Notes: a model not told the origin generated them from the letters alone. Shown: positions 7,801 through 16,841, counted from the first letter of the stretch. The stretch is 64,000 nucleotides of DNA from Lentilactobacillus sp. SPB1-3 (GCF_026913205.2 NZ_CP168151.1:186001-250000), one strand, 5' to 3'. Made by a program: numbers and translations.

Positions 7801-8325
7801 ATGATTAACTCTTTATCAGTAAAGCTTAAAGAAGCACGATTGAACCATGGATATTCACAAAATGAAGTTTCTACTATTTTACATATTTCGCGACAATCTA
7901 TTTCTAAATGGGAGAATGGCCGCACTTATCCCGACATAGATAATTTATTAATGTTAAGTGATCTTTATGAAATATCGCTGGATGATTTGATGAAAAGTGA
8001 TGAGAGTATTAAAGCTAATTATGCGAATAACAATCAAGAAATTATTGATAAGCGAAGAACCCAGACTAGAGTTAATGATGAATTGTATCAAAATAGTAAT
8101 GAGGGCTTGATGTTAGTGGTTTTATCTCTGGTTTCTGCTATCGTCCCGCCAATTGGAGTTATCTTACCAATTTACGTAATGTGGCGTAACACTAAATATA
8201 ATTCGTTATACAAAATGATTTATTTGATAAGTATCGTAGTTATGCTTGTAAGTCTATGGGGAACATGGATCATTATTTCTGATAATTTGCTACCATCACA
8301 CACTGAAGTTTATAGAATTAATTGA
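7801..8325 (+). CDS. XRE regulator with membrane tail (paralogue B)
   Basis: A 174-residue regulator with an N-terminal XRE domain (GYSQNEVSTILHISRQSISK, WENGRTYPD) and a linker, followed by the same membrane tail as the genes at 5279 and 23119: EGLMLVVLSLVSAIVPP, WRNTKYNSLYK, a second helix, then ISDN...TEVYRIN at the stop. GAAGG precedes the ATG. The tail is about 50-60% identical between paralogues, and the terminal YRI(K/N) is kept. This suggests selection on the short external end. The target genes are unknown. Confidence 0.82.
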   Translation: MINSLSVKLKEARLNHGYSQNEVSTILHISRQSISKWENGRTYPDIDNLLMLSDLYEISLDDLMKSDESIKANYANNNQEIIDKRRTQTRVNDELYQNSNEGLMLVVLSLVSAIVPPIGVILPIYVMWRNTKYNSLYKMIYLISIVVMLVSLWGTWIIISDNLLPSHTEVYRIN

Positions 8326-8372
8326 TTAGTTCTAATGACTAAGGTCTCGGTTCAACTTGCAAATTTGTGCGT

Positions 8373-8394
8373 AAATGTAAAATTACATTTTTTT
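8373..8394 (+). terminator. Short terminator after paralogue B
   Basis: AAATGTAA pairs with TTACATTT across a two-base gap, followed by TTTT. The tiny loop implies the inner pairs stay open. Confidence 0.5.
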
Positions 8395-8439
8395 AATGCG
8401 TCATAAGTGGTCATATAAATCTGGGAGATAAATTTAAAG

Positions 8440-8667
8440 ATGTTATTATTAATAGTTGTTTTGTTTTGTATGTTATCTTATAAATTGCTGACTAAGTGGA
8501 TATGGGTAATTTTGCCGTTTGCCATCATTTATGATCTGGGACTTTGGATAGTTTCACATTTGCTGGTCACTAGTGTAATTATTTTAATTGGTTTGGAATT
8601 ATATGATCAGTTGGTTTACCGACGACATCATAATCACAGCTTGTTTGGGCCAACAGATCAAAATTGA
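8440..8667 (+). CDS. Small membrane protein
   Basis: A 75-residue protein with an N-terminal helix (LLLIVVLFCMLSYKLL) and further hydrophobic stretches (WIWVILPFAIIYDLGLWIV; LLVTSVIILIGLELY), then a His/Arg-rich tail (YRRHHNHSLFGPTDQN). GGGAGA lies about eleven bases before the ATG. No family is recognised. Confidence 0.55.
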   Translation: MLLLIVVLFCMLSYKLLTKWIWVILPFAIIYDLGLWIVSHLLVTSVIILIGLELYDQLVYRRHHNHSLFGPTDQN

Positions 8668-8723
8668 CAGTGGCAAATTACTAATCCATCTTGGTACATT
8701 CGAATTAAGCGAGGAATAAGCAA

Positions 8724-9062
8724 ATGGCATTTAATGTTAAGAGTGTTGAGTTTATGAACAGTGATAACAAGATTCCGTTCACTGGATTAAGTGATTCGGA
8801 AGTAAGTACGCTTCAAGCTGGTGAAGATGTTTATCCAATTAAATGGACAGCGGTCATTAACCTTGCTTCCAAAGAAAAGTTAAATGAATTTGCTGAAAAC
8901 TTGAAAAATAGCTATTCGGTCAGAATCACTCTCTATAATAGCGATACTTATGAGATGCTGACAGGTTCGAGCAGTGAGATGTTTACCAAAATTAATATCA
9001 ATAACCAAAATTCTTCGGTTGTAATTGAGTCCGCTTTGACTAAGAAAACTGAAGATAAATAG
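8724..9062 (+). CDS. Hypothetical soluble protein
   Basis: A 112-residue protein with no membrane segment. The composition (alternating polar and hydrophobic residues, VRITLYNSDTYEMLTG, SSSEMFTKININN) suggests a beta-rich small domain. GAGG precedes the ATG and a strong terminator follows, so it is probably expressed. No family is recognised. Confidence 0.6.
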   Translation: MAFNVKSVEFMNSDNKIPFTGLSDSEVSTLQAGEDVYPIKWTAVINLASKEKLNEFAENLKNSYSVRITLYNSDTYEMLTGSSSEMFTKININNQNSSVVIESALTKKTEDK

Positions 9063-9070
9063 TGTATAGG

Positions 9071-9099
9071 GTCGTCTTCCTTTGGGAGGCGACTTTTTT
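9071..9099 (+). terminator. Terminator after 8724 gene
   Basis: GTCGTCTTCC pairs with GGGAGGCGAC (with G-T pairs) over a TTT loop, followed by six T. Confidence 0.85.
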
Positions 9100-9180
9100 G
9101 TTAAATTTAATTAAACTATTCACTAAAACTTATTTTATAAGACTGCTAATGGTACGCTATTAATAGATAAGGAGGCATTT

Positions 9181-10077
9181 ATGACTACTATTTTGCAAGT
9201 TACAGGATTAACTAAGCGCATTCACAAAAAAATAGTTTTAAAAGATATAACTTTCTCGATTGGTAAAGGAGAAATTGTTGGACTGGTCGGCCCTAATGGA
9301 GCTGGGAAAACTACAATTATGAAGTCAATTTTAAATTTAACTCCGTCAAATAAAGGAGATATATTTATTGAAGGAGAAAGAACATCATATCATCACCATT
9401 CTAACTTTAATGAGATTGGTGCATTAATAGAGAATCCATCACTTTATCCGTATTTAACAGGACTAGATCATTTAAAGATGTATTCCTTTGAGAATAAAAT
9501 AGACACCAATACTCAAAAAATATTAGACAGTTTAGAAATGAATTCCTTTATCACAAAAAAGGTGAAAAATTATTCCCTAGGTATGAAACAAAAGCTAGGT
9601 ATATGCATTGCATTGATTAATAATCCTAAGTTAGTCATTTTGGATGAACCTATGAATGGTTTAGATCCTAAATCTAACGTTAATTTAAGAAATTTGATAA
9701 TAGAACTGTCAAAAACGGGGATATCATTTTTAATTTCAAGCCACATATTAAGTGAATTAGAAAAATTGATTACTCAAGTGATTGTTATAAATCAAGGAGA
9801 GATAGTGACCAAGACCTCATTAAAAGAGTTACGGGAAGTTGGAAACAACTATTTAACTTTGAAAACAAGTGATAACTTCTTGTGTAGCAAACTTCTTTCA
9901 AATGCTGGATTGAAAAATAATGTTCTAAACAATGGGGAACGGATTCAGGCGTTGATAGATTCCCCTAATTCAATTAATGATATTTGCAAAATTATCTTTA
10001 AAAATAATATAGATATTATTGATATGGATAGGTTGAGCAATGATTTAGAAACGTCGCTATTGAGACTTATAGACTAG
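9181..10077 (+). CDS. ABC transporter ATP-binding protein (BcrA-like)
   Basis: A 298-residue ATPase of an ABC-2 exporter, the type used for bacitracin/lantibiotic resistance or peptide export. Walker A is GPNGAGKTT (residues 37-45), the signature is YSLGMKQKLG, and Walker B is LVILDEPMNGLDP followed by the switch His in ISSHILSE. Its partner permease begins 16 bases downstream but is interrupted by a stop codon, so the exporter may be inactive unless another permease serves it. GGAGG precedes the ATG. Confidence 0.88.
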   Translation: MTTILQVTGLTKRIHKKIVLKDITFSIGKGEIVGLVGPNGAGKTTIMKSILNLTPSNKGDIFIEGERTSYHHHSNFNEIGALIENPSLYPYLTGLDHLKMYSFENKIDTNTQKILDSLEMNSFITKKVKNYSLGMKQKLGICIALINNPKLVILDEPMNGLDPKSNVNLRNLIIELSKTGISFLISSHILSELEKLITQVIVINQGEIVTKTSLKELREVGNNYLTLKTSDNFLCSKLLSNAGLKNNVLNNGERIQALIDSPNSINDICKIIFKNNIDIIDMDRLSNDLETSLLRLID

Positions 10078-10092
10078 TATATGGAGGTTAAG

Positions 10093-10857
10093 ATGATAAA
10101 TTTATTAAGACAAGAAATATATAAAATAATTAAAAAGACTTCGTCCAAAATAGTTCCGATAATTCTATTTATATTGATGTTAGTTGTTGCAATGATGGCT
10201 AAGAATCAAGATTCTAAATTTTATATTTCATCAGCGTTCGCAGGATTTCAGTGGAGTGCAATAATCCTAATCATAGTCAGCGCATCTTTGATATCCGAAG
10301 AATTTCAGTACGGAACGATAAAAAAACTTATTTACAGTGTAAATAGCAGGTCGATTATTTACATAACTAAGCTAATAATTGTTATAGGATATGACATTTA
10401 TTTACATATATTATCGGTATTGTTTACGGTCATTTTGAAGATTGTTATTATTGGGAAAAGTCCTAGTTTTTCGAGTGAGTATTTATATAATTTACCCATT
10501 TGGCAGAATTTGTTGATTAATACACTTATTGATTTAATGGGCACGTTAATTATTATTACTGCAGTGTTTTTAATCGCTAGTATAACCAATACAGGTTCAG
10601 CCGCGATTGCATTTGGAATTGGGCTTTGCTTTTTAGGCTAAGGAATTTCGTCATTTATAAATAGAGTAGCAACTTCTAGTTCTGGTTGGTCTAAATGGAA
10701 TCCGTTTAACATGCTTAATATTACTAATCAGCTAGCTAATCCGAGCTATAAAGACATAACGCATTTAACAGTTAAACAATTAGTTACAGGTAATTTATTG
10801 TACTCATTAATATTTATTTTGTTTGGTATTTTGATATTTTCAAAACGACGTGTATAG
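10093..10857 (+). pseudogene. ABC-2 permease broken by an in-frame stop
   Basis: The reading frame encodes a membrane permease of about 254 codons: it starts MINLLRQEIYKIIKK, has six hydrophobic segments, and ends FGILIFSKRRV at a TAG (10855-10857). A single TAA at 10639-10641 (after FLG) interrupts it. The frame continues without other stops (GISSFINRVATS...), so this is one nonsense change. The chosen start is the ATG at 10093, five bases after GGAGG; an ATG at 10081 overlaps that site. The truncated product would keep about four helices. A sequencing error is possible. Confidence 0.75.
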
Positions 10858-10881
10858 GAAATCAAATCTATCTCAATTTAT

Positions 10882-10925
10882 AAGAAATCATCTTTATTAT
10901 GCGGATGATTTCTTAATTTTTTTAC
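10882..10925 (+). terminator. Terminator of the ABC operon
   Basis: AAGAAATCATC (10882-10892) pairs with GATGATTTCTT (10904-10914), followed by AATTTTTTT. The 10926-11104 stretch after it holds nothing that can be supported. Confidence 0.85.
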
Positions 10926-11104
10926 GCAAGTTAATAAATTTGAAGATAAACAGAGGCGTCCGAAGAGCATGTAACAGGATGGTTGCTCGTTGCCACAAAT
11001 ATTTACCAGTAATCTTAAGTTATATGAAACAAGTTGTTGGTAGTAAATATTTCAAATATAATCACAAAGTGTTTGGTCCCAAATCAACTGCCAATTTTTA
11101 TTAA

Positions 11105-11947
11105 CTACTTAAAGTTAAATGTATCGGGATCTGGACCAACTCTTAAGTTTTGATTCAATTCATTCAATTGAGTCATTTCTTCGTCTGATAGTTCAAAATC
11201 GAATACATCAGCGTTACTGTTCAATCTGTCCACGTGAGTTGATTTGACGTTTATCAAGATGTCCTGTTGGATATCCCAGCGTAGAATCACTTGGGCAGTA
11301 GACTTGTTATGGTTATTAGCAATTGCTTCAATTGTTGGATCAGACAACAATTTTCCTTGCATAAGTGGTGACCAAGCTTGCACTTTGATACCTTTAGATT
11401 CACTATATTGTCTTAATTCGACCTGTGATAATCTGGGGTGCAATTCGATTTGGTTAATTACGGGAATAACCTTAGCAAAAGTGAATAATTGATCCAAGTG
11501 ATGGATCTCGAAATTGCTGACACCAATAGCTTTGATTTTGCCATCTCTATATAAATCTTCTAAGGCTTTCCATGATTCTTCAAATGCGCTATCGCCAGGC
11601 CAATGAATTAGATATAAGTCTAAGTAGTCCAAATTCAAACGGTCCAGACTAGCATTAAACGCATCAATAGTTTCTTGATAAGAAAGATGATCATTCCACA
11701 CTTTTGAGGTAACAAATATGTCCTCTCGAGATAGATTGGCCGCTTTTAAGCCGGCTTTGATACCTTCACCAGTTCCAGTTTCGTTTTCGTAGATAGCTGC
11801 AGTATCGATTAAACGATAACCATTTACAATGGCGTTCTTAACTACTTCAGGAGTATCTTTTTCTGAAATTTGAAATACGCCTAATCCTAATCCAGGAATT
11901 CTTGTTCCGTTGTTCAATTCAACTGTGTCTGATAATGAATTAATCAT
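11105..11947 (-). CDS. Aldo/keto reductase
   Basis: A 280-residue NADPH-dependent oxidoreductase of the AKR superfamily (2,5-diketo-D-gluconate reductase-like size). The catalytic tetrad is visible: Asp and Tyr in DTAAIYENE, Lys in TSKVWN, and His in LIHWPGD. The NADP-binding end IGVSNFEIHH and LINVKSTHVDRL are typical. It reduces aldehydes or ketones in the cytoplasm; the substrate is unknown. AAGGAGATATGCA precedes the ATG. It is a single gene, convergent with the ABC operon. Confidence 0.9.
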   Translation of the reverse strand: MINSLSDTVELNNGTRIPGLGLGVFQISEKDTPEVVKNAIVNGYRLIDTAAIYENETGTGEGIKAGLKAANLSREDIFVTSKVWNDHLSYQETIDAFNASLDRLNLDYLDLYLIHWPGDSAFEESWKALEDLYRDGKIKAIGVSNFEIHHLDQLFTFAKVIPVINQIELHPRLSQVELRQYSESKGIKVQAWSPLMQGKLLSDPTIEAIANNHNKSTAQVILRWDIQQDILINVKSTHVDRLNSNADVFDFELSDEEMTQLNELNQNLRVGPDPDTFNFK

Positions 11948-12132
11948 TGCATATCTCCTTATGTATTTTAATTCATCATATCTACAAGCTGATTAGCTGT
12001 ATAGTACGCACTTTTAAGTGCCTTAAGTACAAAAAAGTAACTTAAAATGGATGGGAACAATAAAAAACGCCTACCAAAAAATTCCTGAGGTGACGTTTAA
12101 ACTGGCTATTCGCAATGAAATGTTCACTGAAT

Positions 12133-12384
12133 TTATTTTCTATATGATTCACTACTAGTTATGGCCATCAGTAAAGTAATCAGACTAAGCAAGGCAATCA
12201 ATCCGACACTTATTAGTTTTGTCTTTATGTCAGATGAAGAGACAATTACGAAATATAACCCAATAACCAGGATTAAAACTGGGAGAATTGCCTTGATCCA
12301 AGGCAATTTCATTCTAGGAATGAGTATTTTTTGTGCAAATAATATGGCGATAATAATTATGATAATGCTAATGTTAGTACTCAC
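12133..12384 (-). CDS. Small membrane protein (GTG start)
   Basis: An 83-residue protein with three hydrophobic segments (SIIIIIIAILFAQKIL; ILPVLILVIGLYFVIV; LISVGLIALLSLITLLM). The start is the GTG at 12382-12384, eight bases after GGAG. An opposite-strand reading frame over the same bases has no good start and is a shadow. No family is recognised with confidence. Confidence 0.6.
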   Translation of the reverse strand: MSTNISIIIIIIAILFAQKILIPRMKLPWIKAILPVLILVIGLYFVIVSSSDIKTKLISVGLIALLSLITLLMAITSSESYRK

Positions 12385-12495
12385 TGTGTGTTCTCCATTC
12401 TTGAAAAAGTTTAATCTGCTTACTTTTTTATTACATCATGGTTATATATGTGATGCAACTACTGCGATGATAAAACATAAGATTGCTTGCCTCCT

Positions 12496-12600
12496 TCAAT
12501 TATCTTTTGTGTTAACATGTCTGACAAACAGTTGCTGATATTCTCGAACTAATGTGAGCACAGGATGTTTTTGTGCTGGAAAAGCTTGCTGGAAAGACAG
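12496..12600 (-). pseudogene. Possible C-terminal remnant of a decayed gene
   Basis: A minus-strand frame of about 34 codons ends in a stop at 12496-12498 and reads FQQAFPAQKHPVLTLVREYQ near its end. This resembles the C-terminus of a LysR-type regulator by general look only. No start or upstream domain survives. A ribosome-binding-like AAGGAGG follows the stop. The 12385-12779 gap holds this, a repeated intergenic segment and a terminator. Confidence 0.3.
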
Positions 12601-12611
12601 AGGTTTTAACT

Positions 12612-12738
12612 AATTCTATTATGAACAACATATAGGTATAAGTGGAGTACCTATTAGTTGCGTTAACTTATTAATACTAGTGACATAGGTATCAAAATCA
12701 AAAAAACGCAAACCATCTTATAGAAGATGGTTTGCGTT
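12612..12738. repeat. Intergenic repeat, copy A
   Basis: About 127 bp resembling 15360-15486: both begin AATTCTATTATGA and end in the same AACGCAAACCA hairpin, with a related middle. Confidence 0.5.
12700..12738 (-). terminator. Terminator of the zinc dehydrogenase gene
   Basis: AACGCAAACCATCTT (12705-12719) pairs with AAGATGGTTTGCGTT (12724-12738) around a 4-base loop; on the minus strand a T-run follows. Confidence 0.9.
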
Positions 12739-12779
12739 CTCAGTTATGCTTTAATCAAATCGTTTATTTTTTCAGTATA

Positions 12780-13832
12780 TTAAGCTTGTTCTTTTTCCAA
12801 ATCGATTAAGATTTTTGCTTGGGATTTGTCGGAAGTTAATGCCTCAAATCCGTCTTCAACAATATCATCTAAATCAATGTGTTTAGTAATTACAGGTTTA
12901 ACATTAATTTGACCGCTTGTAACCAAATCAACGGTTTGTTGGAAGGTCTTCATTGAGTAAGCGATGGTAGTGGTGATTTGAACACCAGAATTCATTAGTT
13001 GCATTGGGTCGAATTGAATAGGGTGTGCGAAAATCGAAACAATTACCATTTTCCCCCGAGCTTTAGTTGCATCGATTGCTTGTTCAAATGTAGGCTGAAC
13101 TCCAGCAACTTCGAAGGAAACATCAACACCATTTGGAACGATTTCATGTATCTTTTGGATGGCATCTTCATTTGCGGGATTGATAACATCTGTTGCACCC
13201 ATTTCTTTTGCTTTATCTAGTCGAACTTCAGATAGATCAATGGAAATGATTTTAGTAGCACCAGCAGCTTTTGCAGCGGCAGCAACTAAAACGCCGATAG
13301 GGCCCGCACCGAAGATTGCAACAGTCTCACCGAATTTTAAATTACCTTCTTTAACGGCTTGAACAGCCACGGCAGTTGGTTCAATTGTAGCAGCTAGCTC
13401 TAGCGGAAAGTCTTTTGGCAAACTGTATAAGTTTTCTTCTGGGACATTAACGAGGGCGGTAAAACCACCATCATTGCTTAATCCAATAAAGCTGTAGCCA
13501 TCGTAAACATCGATATCATCAGGTGTATCATGATGCGTAATAGTTGGATTAACAGATACGTGATCGCCAACCTTGAACTTGGTTACATCAGGACCTACTT
13601 CTTGAATTACTCCAGAAAATTCATGTCCCATAGTTAGTGGAGCATGTCCTCCGGTCAGTTCATCGGTATGATCAACTGGAATAAAGACCGGACCCTCTAA
13701 GTATTCGTGCAGATCACTTCCACAAATTCCTGCCCAAGCGACTTTAATAACAACCTCATTGTCTTTGTGAGGCTTTAATTCAACATCTTCAACGCGAATA
13801 TCTTTAACACCGTGCCATACAGCTGCCTTCAT
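12780..13832 (-). CDS. Zinc-dependent alcohol dehydrogenase (butanediol dehydrogenase-like)
   Basis: A 350-residue medium-chain dehydrogenase, resembling (R,R)-butanediol/sorbitol dehydrogenases. The catalytic zinc ligands are in GICGSDLHEY (Cys) and GHEFSGVI (His-Glu). The NAD-binding glycine motif is GAGPIGVLVAAAAKAAGA, followed by an acidic residue (ISIDLSE), which favours NAD over NADP. The structural-zinc Cys cluster common in many ADHs is absent, as in butanediol dehydrogenases. The start is the ATG at 13830-13832 after AAGGAG; a longer frame upstream lacks support. Likely reactions: acetoin to butanediol, or polyol oxidation. Confidence 0.85.
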   Translation of the reverse strand: MKAAVWHGVKDIRVEDVELKPHKDNEVVIKVAWAGICGSDLHEYLEGPVFIPVDHTDELTGGHAPLTMGHEFSGVIQEVGPDVTKFKVGDHVSVNPTITHHDTPDDIDVYDGYSFIGLSNDGGFTALVNVPEENLYSLPKDFPLELAATIEPTAVAVQAVKEGNLKFGETVAIFGAGPIGVLVAAAAKAAGATKIISIDLSEVRLDKAKEMGATDVINPANEDAIQKIHEIVPNGVDVSFEVAGVQPTFEQAIDATKARGKMVIVSIFAHPIQFDPMQLMNSGVQITTTIAYSMKTFQQTVDLVTSGQINVKPVITKHIDLDDIVEDGFEALTSDKSQAKILIDLEKEQA

Positions 13833-14018
13833 AATTAATCGTCTCCTTAAAAGAGTAGTTTTGAAAATGACCGACGAATGTGGTGTAACCGTTTTCATCT
13901 ACCTAAGATTTTACGCTTGTTTAGCCATTTAAGCTATCTATTTTTTGAAAATGGATGAATAATAATGTGGCTTCTGCCATTTTATAATTAATAATATGCT
14001 GCGCCTCTATTATTATAT

Positions 14019-14813
14019 TTAGACTCTATGAATAATCGAGGAAATCTTTAATTTATAGTATAATTGCCACGATTTGGGATGATGCCAATTTAGAAATGCT
14101 AGAGCCAGTAATATGTATAATCCCGAATGGATGATGGCGCCAACAATCGATCCATGTATTGAAGAATCTGATATTCCTTCTCGAACTGTAACCCAATAAT
14201 CAAGAGAAAAGTGGGCAATGATTGGAATTAACAAACCACCTTTACGTACATATAAAACTCCTAATAGAATGCCCAGACCGAAAACCTCAATCATCTGTTC
14301 GATAGTGGCCATTAGTGATTGATTAGTTATGTTTCCAAAGTGATACAAGCTAAACAACAATGCTGATATGATAATTGATTTAATAAGATTATTTCTAGCT
14401 GAACTGCCCGAATTTGCCTTTAATAGTGCGCCTAAAATTACTCCTCGAAATAGATATTCTTCTGGAAAAGCAGCGATTATCCCAACTGTCAGACTTGTTA
14501 GAATATGATTTGGAGAGTGTATCGAATTTATAATTAATATGAATAAAAGTAGACCAGTAAGTATAACTGTATTTTTAGTTATCTTGAACTTCCAAAACAC
14601 GGGTTGCTTTAGCAAACAGTAGTTTAGTAAAATACCCAAACTTATCTCTAAAAGTTTGAATATAACATCCATTATTAAACTAGAACTTTTGCTAGGCGAT
14701 AGGTAATTTAATAGCGGATTGAATACAAATGAATCAAAAAAATTAATTAAGATCCAAAAGACAAAGATTTTTATTATTAGACTATTCTTTGATAACGAAG
14801 TAATTTTTCTCAC
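14019..14813 (-). CDS. CPBP-family intramembrane metalloprotease (Abi/CAAX-like)
   Basis: A 264-residue membrane protein with about seven helices. The CPBP motifs are present in order: the glutamate pair with arginine in FPEEYLFRGV, then LFSLYHFGN (His) and PIIAHFSLDYW (His). In lactobacilli such proteins often accompany bacteriocin or regulator genes and may give immunity or cleave membrane proteins. It lies 13 bp downstream of the XRE gene and is probably cotranscribed with it. Confidence 0.85.
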   Translation of the reverse strand: MRKITSLSKNSLIIKIFVFWILINFFDSFVFNPLLNYLSPSKSSSLIMDVIFKLLEISLGILLNYCLLKQPVFWKFKITKNTVILTGLLLFILIINSIHSPNHILTSLTVGIIAAFPEEYLFRGVILGALLKANSGSSARNNLIKSIIISALLFSLYHFGNITNQSLMATIEQMIEVFGLGILLGVLYVRKGGLLIPIIAHFSLDYWVTVREGISDSSIHGSIVGAIIHSGLYILLALAFLNWHHPKSWQLYYKLKISSIIHRV

Positions 14814-14826
14814 GCTCCTTTGGGTG

Positions 14827-15339
14827 TTAATGATTCATTCCATTGATAAAACCAGAAACAAAATCGGTGATTTGTGGAATAGCCAATGATGCAAACCAAA
14901 TGATTGCGTTAATGATTCCTTTTGTTGATAAACTATCGTTAATTTTTCGCCAGTTGACATTCAATGCCATATAGAGAAAGGCAATAGCCTGAATTAAACT
15001 CATGACATTGATAAGATTTTCTTCTTTAAAGCCGATGATGGCTGATAAGATTATCGCGATAACTGCGATTAAAATTCCAAAACCAATGATTTTAGCTATG
15101 TTGGTGTTTACTTTTCTGTGTTCTAAACTTTCCATAAATTGTTCATCTCCTCTTATCATTTCATCTAACGAAACATCGAATTTATCACTTATCGCGACTA
15201 CGTTTGCAAAACTTGGCCAGACAAGATTCTTTTCCCATTTTGAGATTGATTGCCTGGATATGTGTAGACTGTCTGCTAGTTCTTGCTGAGTTATACCGTT
15301 TATAGTTCTTAATTCTTTAATACGTTCTCCGATAGTCAT
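14827..15339 (-). CDS. XRE regulator with membrane helices
   Basis: A 170-residue protein: XRE helix-turn-helix at residues 3-58 (GITQQELADSLHISRQSISK, WEKNLVWPSF), then a linker and three hydrophobic segments (IIGFGILIAVIAIILSAIIGF; VMSLIQAIAFLYMAL; IINAIIWFASLAIPQI). It heads a two-gene unit with the CPBP protease. Its membrane part is not the tail seen at 5279, 7801 and 23119. AAGGAG lies before the ATG. Confidence 0.82.
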   Translation of the reverse strand: MTIGERIKELRTINGITQQELADSLHISRQSISKWEKNLVWPSFANVVAISDKFDVSLDEMIRGDEQFMESLEHRKVNTNIAKIIGFGILIAVIAIILSAIIGFKEENLINVMSLIQAIAFLYMALNVNWRKINDSLSTKGIINAIIWFASLAIPQITDFVSGFINGMNH

Positions 15340-15359
15340 AATTGCAGGACTCCTTTACG

Positions 15360-15486
15360 AATTCTATTATGAGCAATTGAGTATGATTTATGAAGCACCT
15401 GTTGGTTGCAAGGATTAAATTATTAAAATGTTTTGAATATATAAAACCAAAAAAACGCAAACCACCTACAAAAATGGTTTGCGTTT
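15360..15486. repeat. Intergenic repeat, copy B
   Basis: Related to 12612-12738. It forms the region upstream of the XRE gene and contains the terminator of the next gene. Confidence 0.5.
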
Positions 15487-15490
15487 TTTA
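15450..15490. terminator. Terminator of the MFS gene at 15499
   Basis: AAACGCAAACCA (15453-15464) pairs with TGGTTTGCGTTT (15475-15486). T-runs occur on both strands; on the minus strand it follows the MFS stop. Confidence 0.85.
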
Positions 15491-15498
15491 AATTTTAT

Positions 15499-16737
15499 TT
15501 ACTTAGTTTGAGTGCTCAACTTTTTAATTCCTGGTAAAGTCATCATGGTGATAAAGCTAATGATATAGAGCACTGATAGGAATGTCATCACAACCGTTAG
15601 AGAGTAGTGATCCATTAAAATCCCGATAACGACTGATGAAAATCCACCGATGGCTCGACCAACGTTGACGATAATATTATTAGCGGTCGAACGAATTTCA
15701 GTTGGATAGAGGCGTGAAATCACAGCTCCGTAACCGCCGAACATACCGTTTGAAAAGAATCCGACAATCGCGCCGATAATTAGTAATGTTACTGTACTAT
15801 GCGCCAGAGTAATGGTATAAACCATCATTGCTGAAGCAATTAGGAAAATTCCGAAGGCTCGGCGTGGCCCGAAGAAGTCTAGGATTGAACCAAATGTCAT
15901 CATGCCTAAGCTCATCCCCACAATTGTCGCAATCATCCAAAGAGATGATCCTGAGACATTTAAGCCAAGTTGTTTTTGAACAATAATTGGCAACCAGTTC
16001 ATTAATCCAAAGTAGCCGGCAATTTGTACTGTAGTCATAATCATTAGAGCGACACTTTGATAAGCCAATTTTGGTGAGCTGAACATATATTTAAAAACAG
16101 CAGTACTTGTTGAAAGACGACTACTTTGTTTGGCAGTGACAAACTCATTGGTTTCCGTTAAATGCCGACGAACAAAGTAAGTCAGGATAACTGGTATGAT
16201 TCCTAAGAGAAATAATCCGTGCCAACCCAGAGTTGGAATGATGAATGCGGCGGCAATCGCAGCTAAGATGGCACCAATTTGACCGCCAATTGCTGCTATG
16301 GAAGTCATTTTACCGATTTGATTTTTTGCAAACGATTCTGCAATAATTGCGATGCCGACGCCATATTCTCCTCCAGCTCCAATTCCTGCTAGGAACCTTA
16401 GGATGTATATCAAAGTGATGTTGTTTGCTAATGCCATCATTGCAGTTGCAAATGCAAAAATAAAAATTGTATAAGTGAAGGTTTTGACACGGCCAAACTT
16501 ATCGCCAACTAAGCCAAACAAGATTCCCCCGAATAGCATTCCTAAATTGGTAATTGATCCAATCATACCAGCTGCTCCACCACTTAGGTTGAGGTCAGTA
16601 ATCATAGAACTCATCGCAAACGATAAAAAAAGCACATCCATGTTTTCCAAAGCAAATCCTGAACTGGTCGAAGCAATCGTCCATTTTTGCCTAGTAGTTA
16701 AGCCATGAGTGTGCGAGTTTACAGTAGTATTTTCCAT
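15499..16737 (-). CDS. MFS transporter (AAHS/sugar-acid type)
   Basis: A 412-residue, 12-helix permease. The MFS loop motif GLVGDKFGRVKTF and the repeated GGEYGVGIAIIAE segment resemble metabolite:proton symporters of the aromatic acid family. The start is the ATG at 16735-16737; GGAGG lies ten bases upstream, inside a longer ORF start that is therefore rejected. It is a single gene, divergent from the pyrimidine operon. Its substrate is unknown. Confidence 0.8.
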   Translation of the reverse strand: MENTTVNSHTHGLTTRQKWTIASTSSGFALENMDVLFLSFAMSSMITDLNLSGGAAGMIGSITNLGMLFGGILFGLVGDKFGRVKTFTYTIFIFAFATAMMALANNITLIYILRFLAGIGAGGEYGVGIAIIAESFAKNQIGKMTSIAAIGGQIGAILAAIAAAFIIPTLGWHGLFLLGIIPVILTYFVRRHLTETNEFVTAKQSSRLSTSTAVFKYMFSSPKLAYQSVALMIMTTVQIAGYFGLMNWLPIIVQKQLGLNVSGSSLWMIATIVGMSLGMMTFGSILDFFGPRRAFGIFLIASAMMVYTITLAHSTVTLLIIGAIVGFFSNGMFGGYGAVISRLYPTEIRSTANNIIVNVGRAIGGFSSVVIGILMDHYSLTVVMTFLSVLYIISFITMMTLPGIKKLSTQTK

Positions 16738-16841
16738 GTGTTGTTCCTCCAAATGAATGCTCACAGGCATTCGTTATTTTTGTTGTGATTGATTATTCCA
16801 CGAACAAAAAGATAATGCAAGAGGAAATTGGTCAGATAATT

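Noticed and set aside
5279-10857. Prophage or integrative element
   Set aside because: Several XRE genes and small ORFs suggested one, but there is no integrase, structural gene or attachment-site pair.
10850-11104. 84-codon plus-strand reading frame
   Set aside because: It begins inside the broken permease gene, runs through a strong terminator and has no ribosome binding site or recognisable protein character.
12161-12538. 125-codon plus-strand frame
   Set aside because: It lies opposite the membrane protein at 12133-12384, which has a proper start site and three clean helices.
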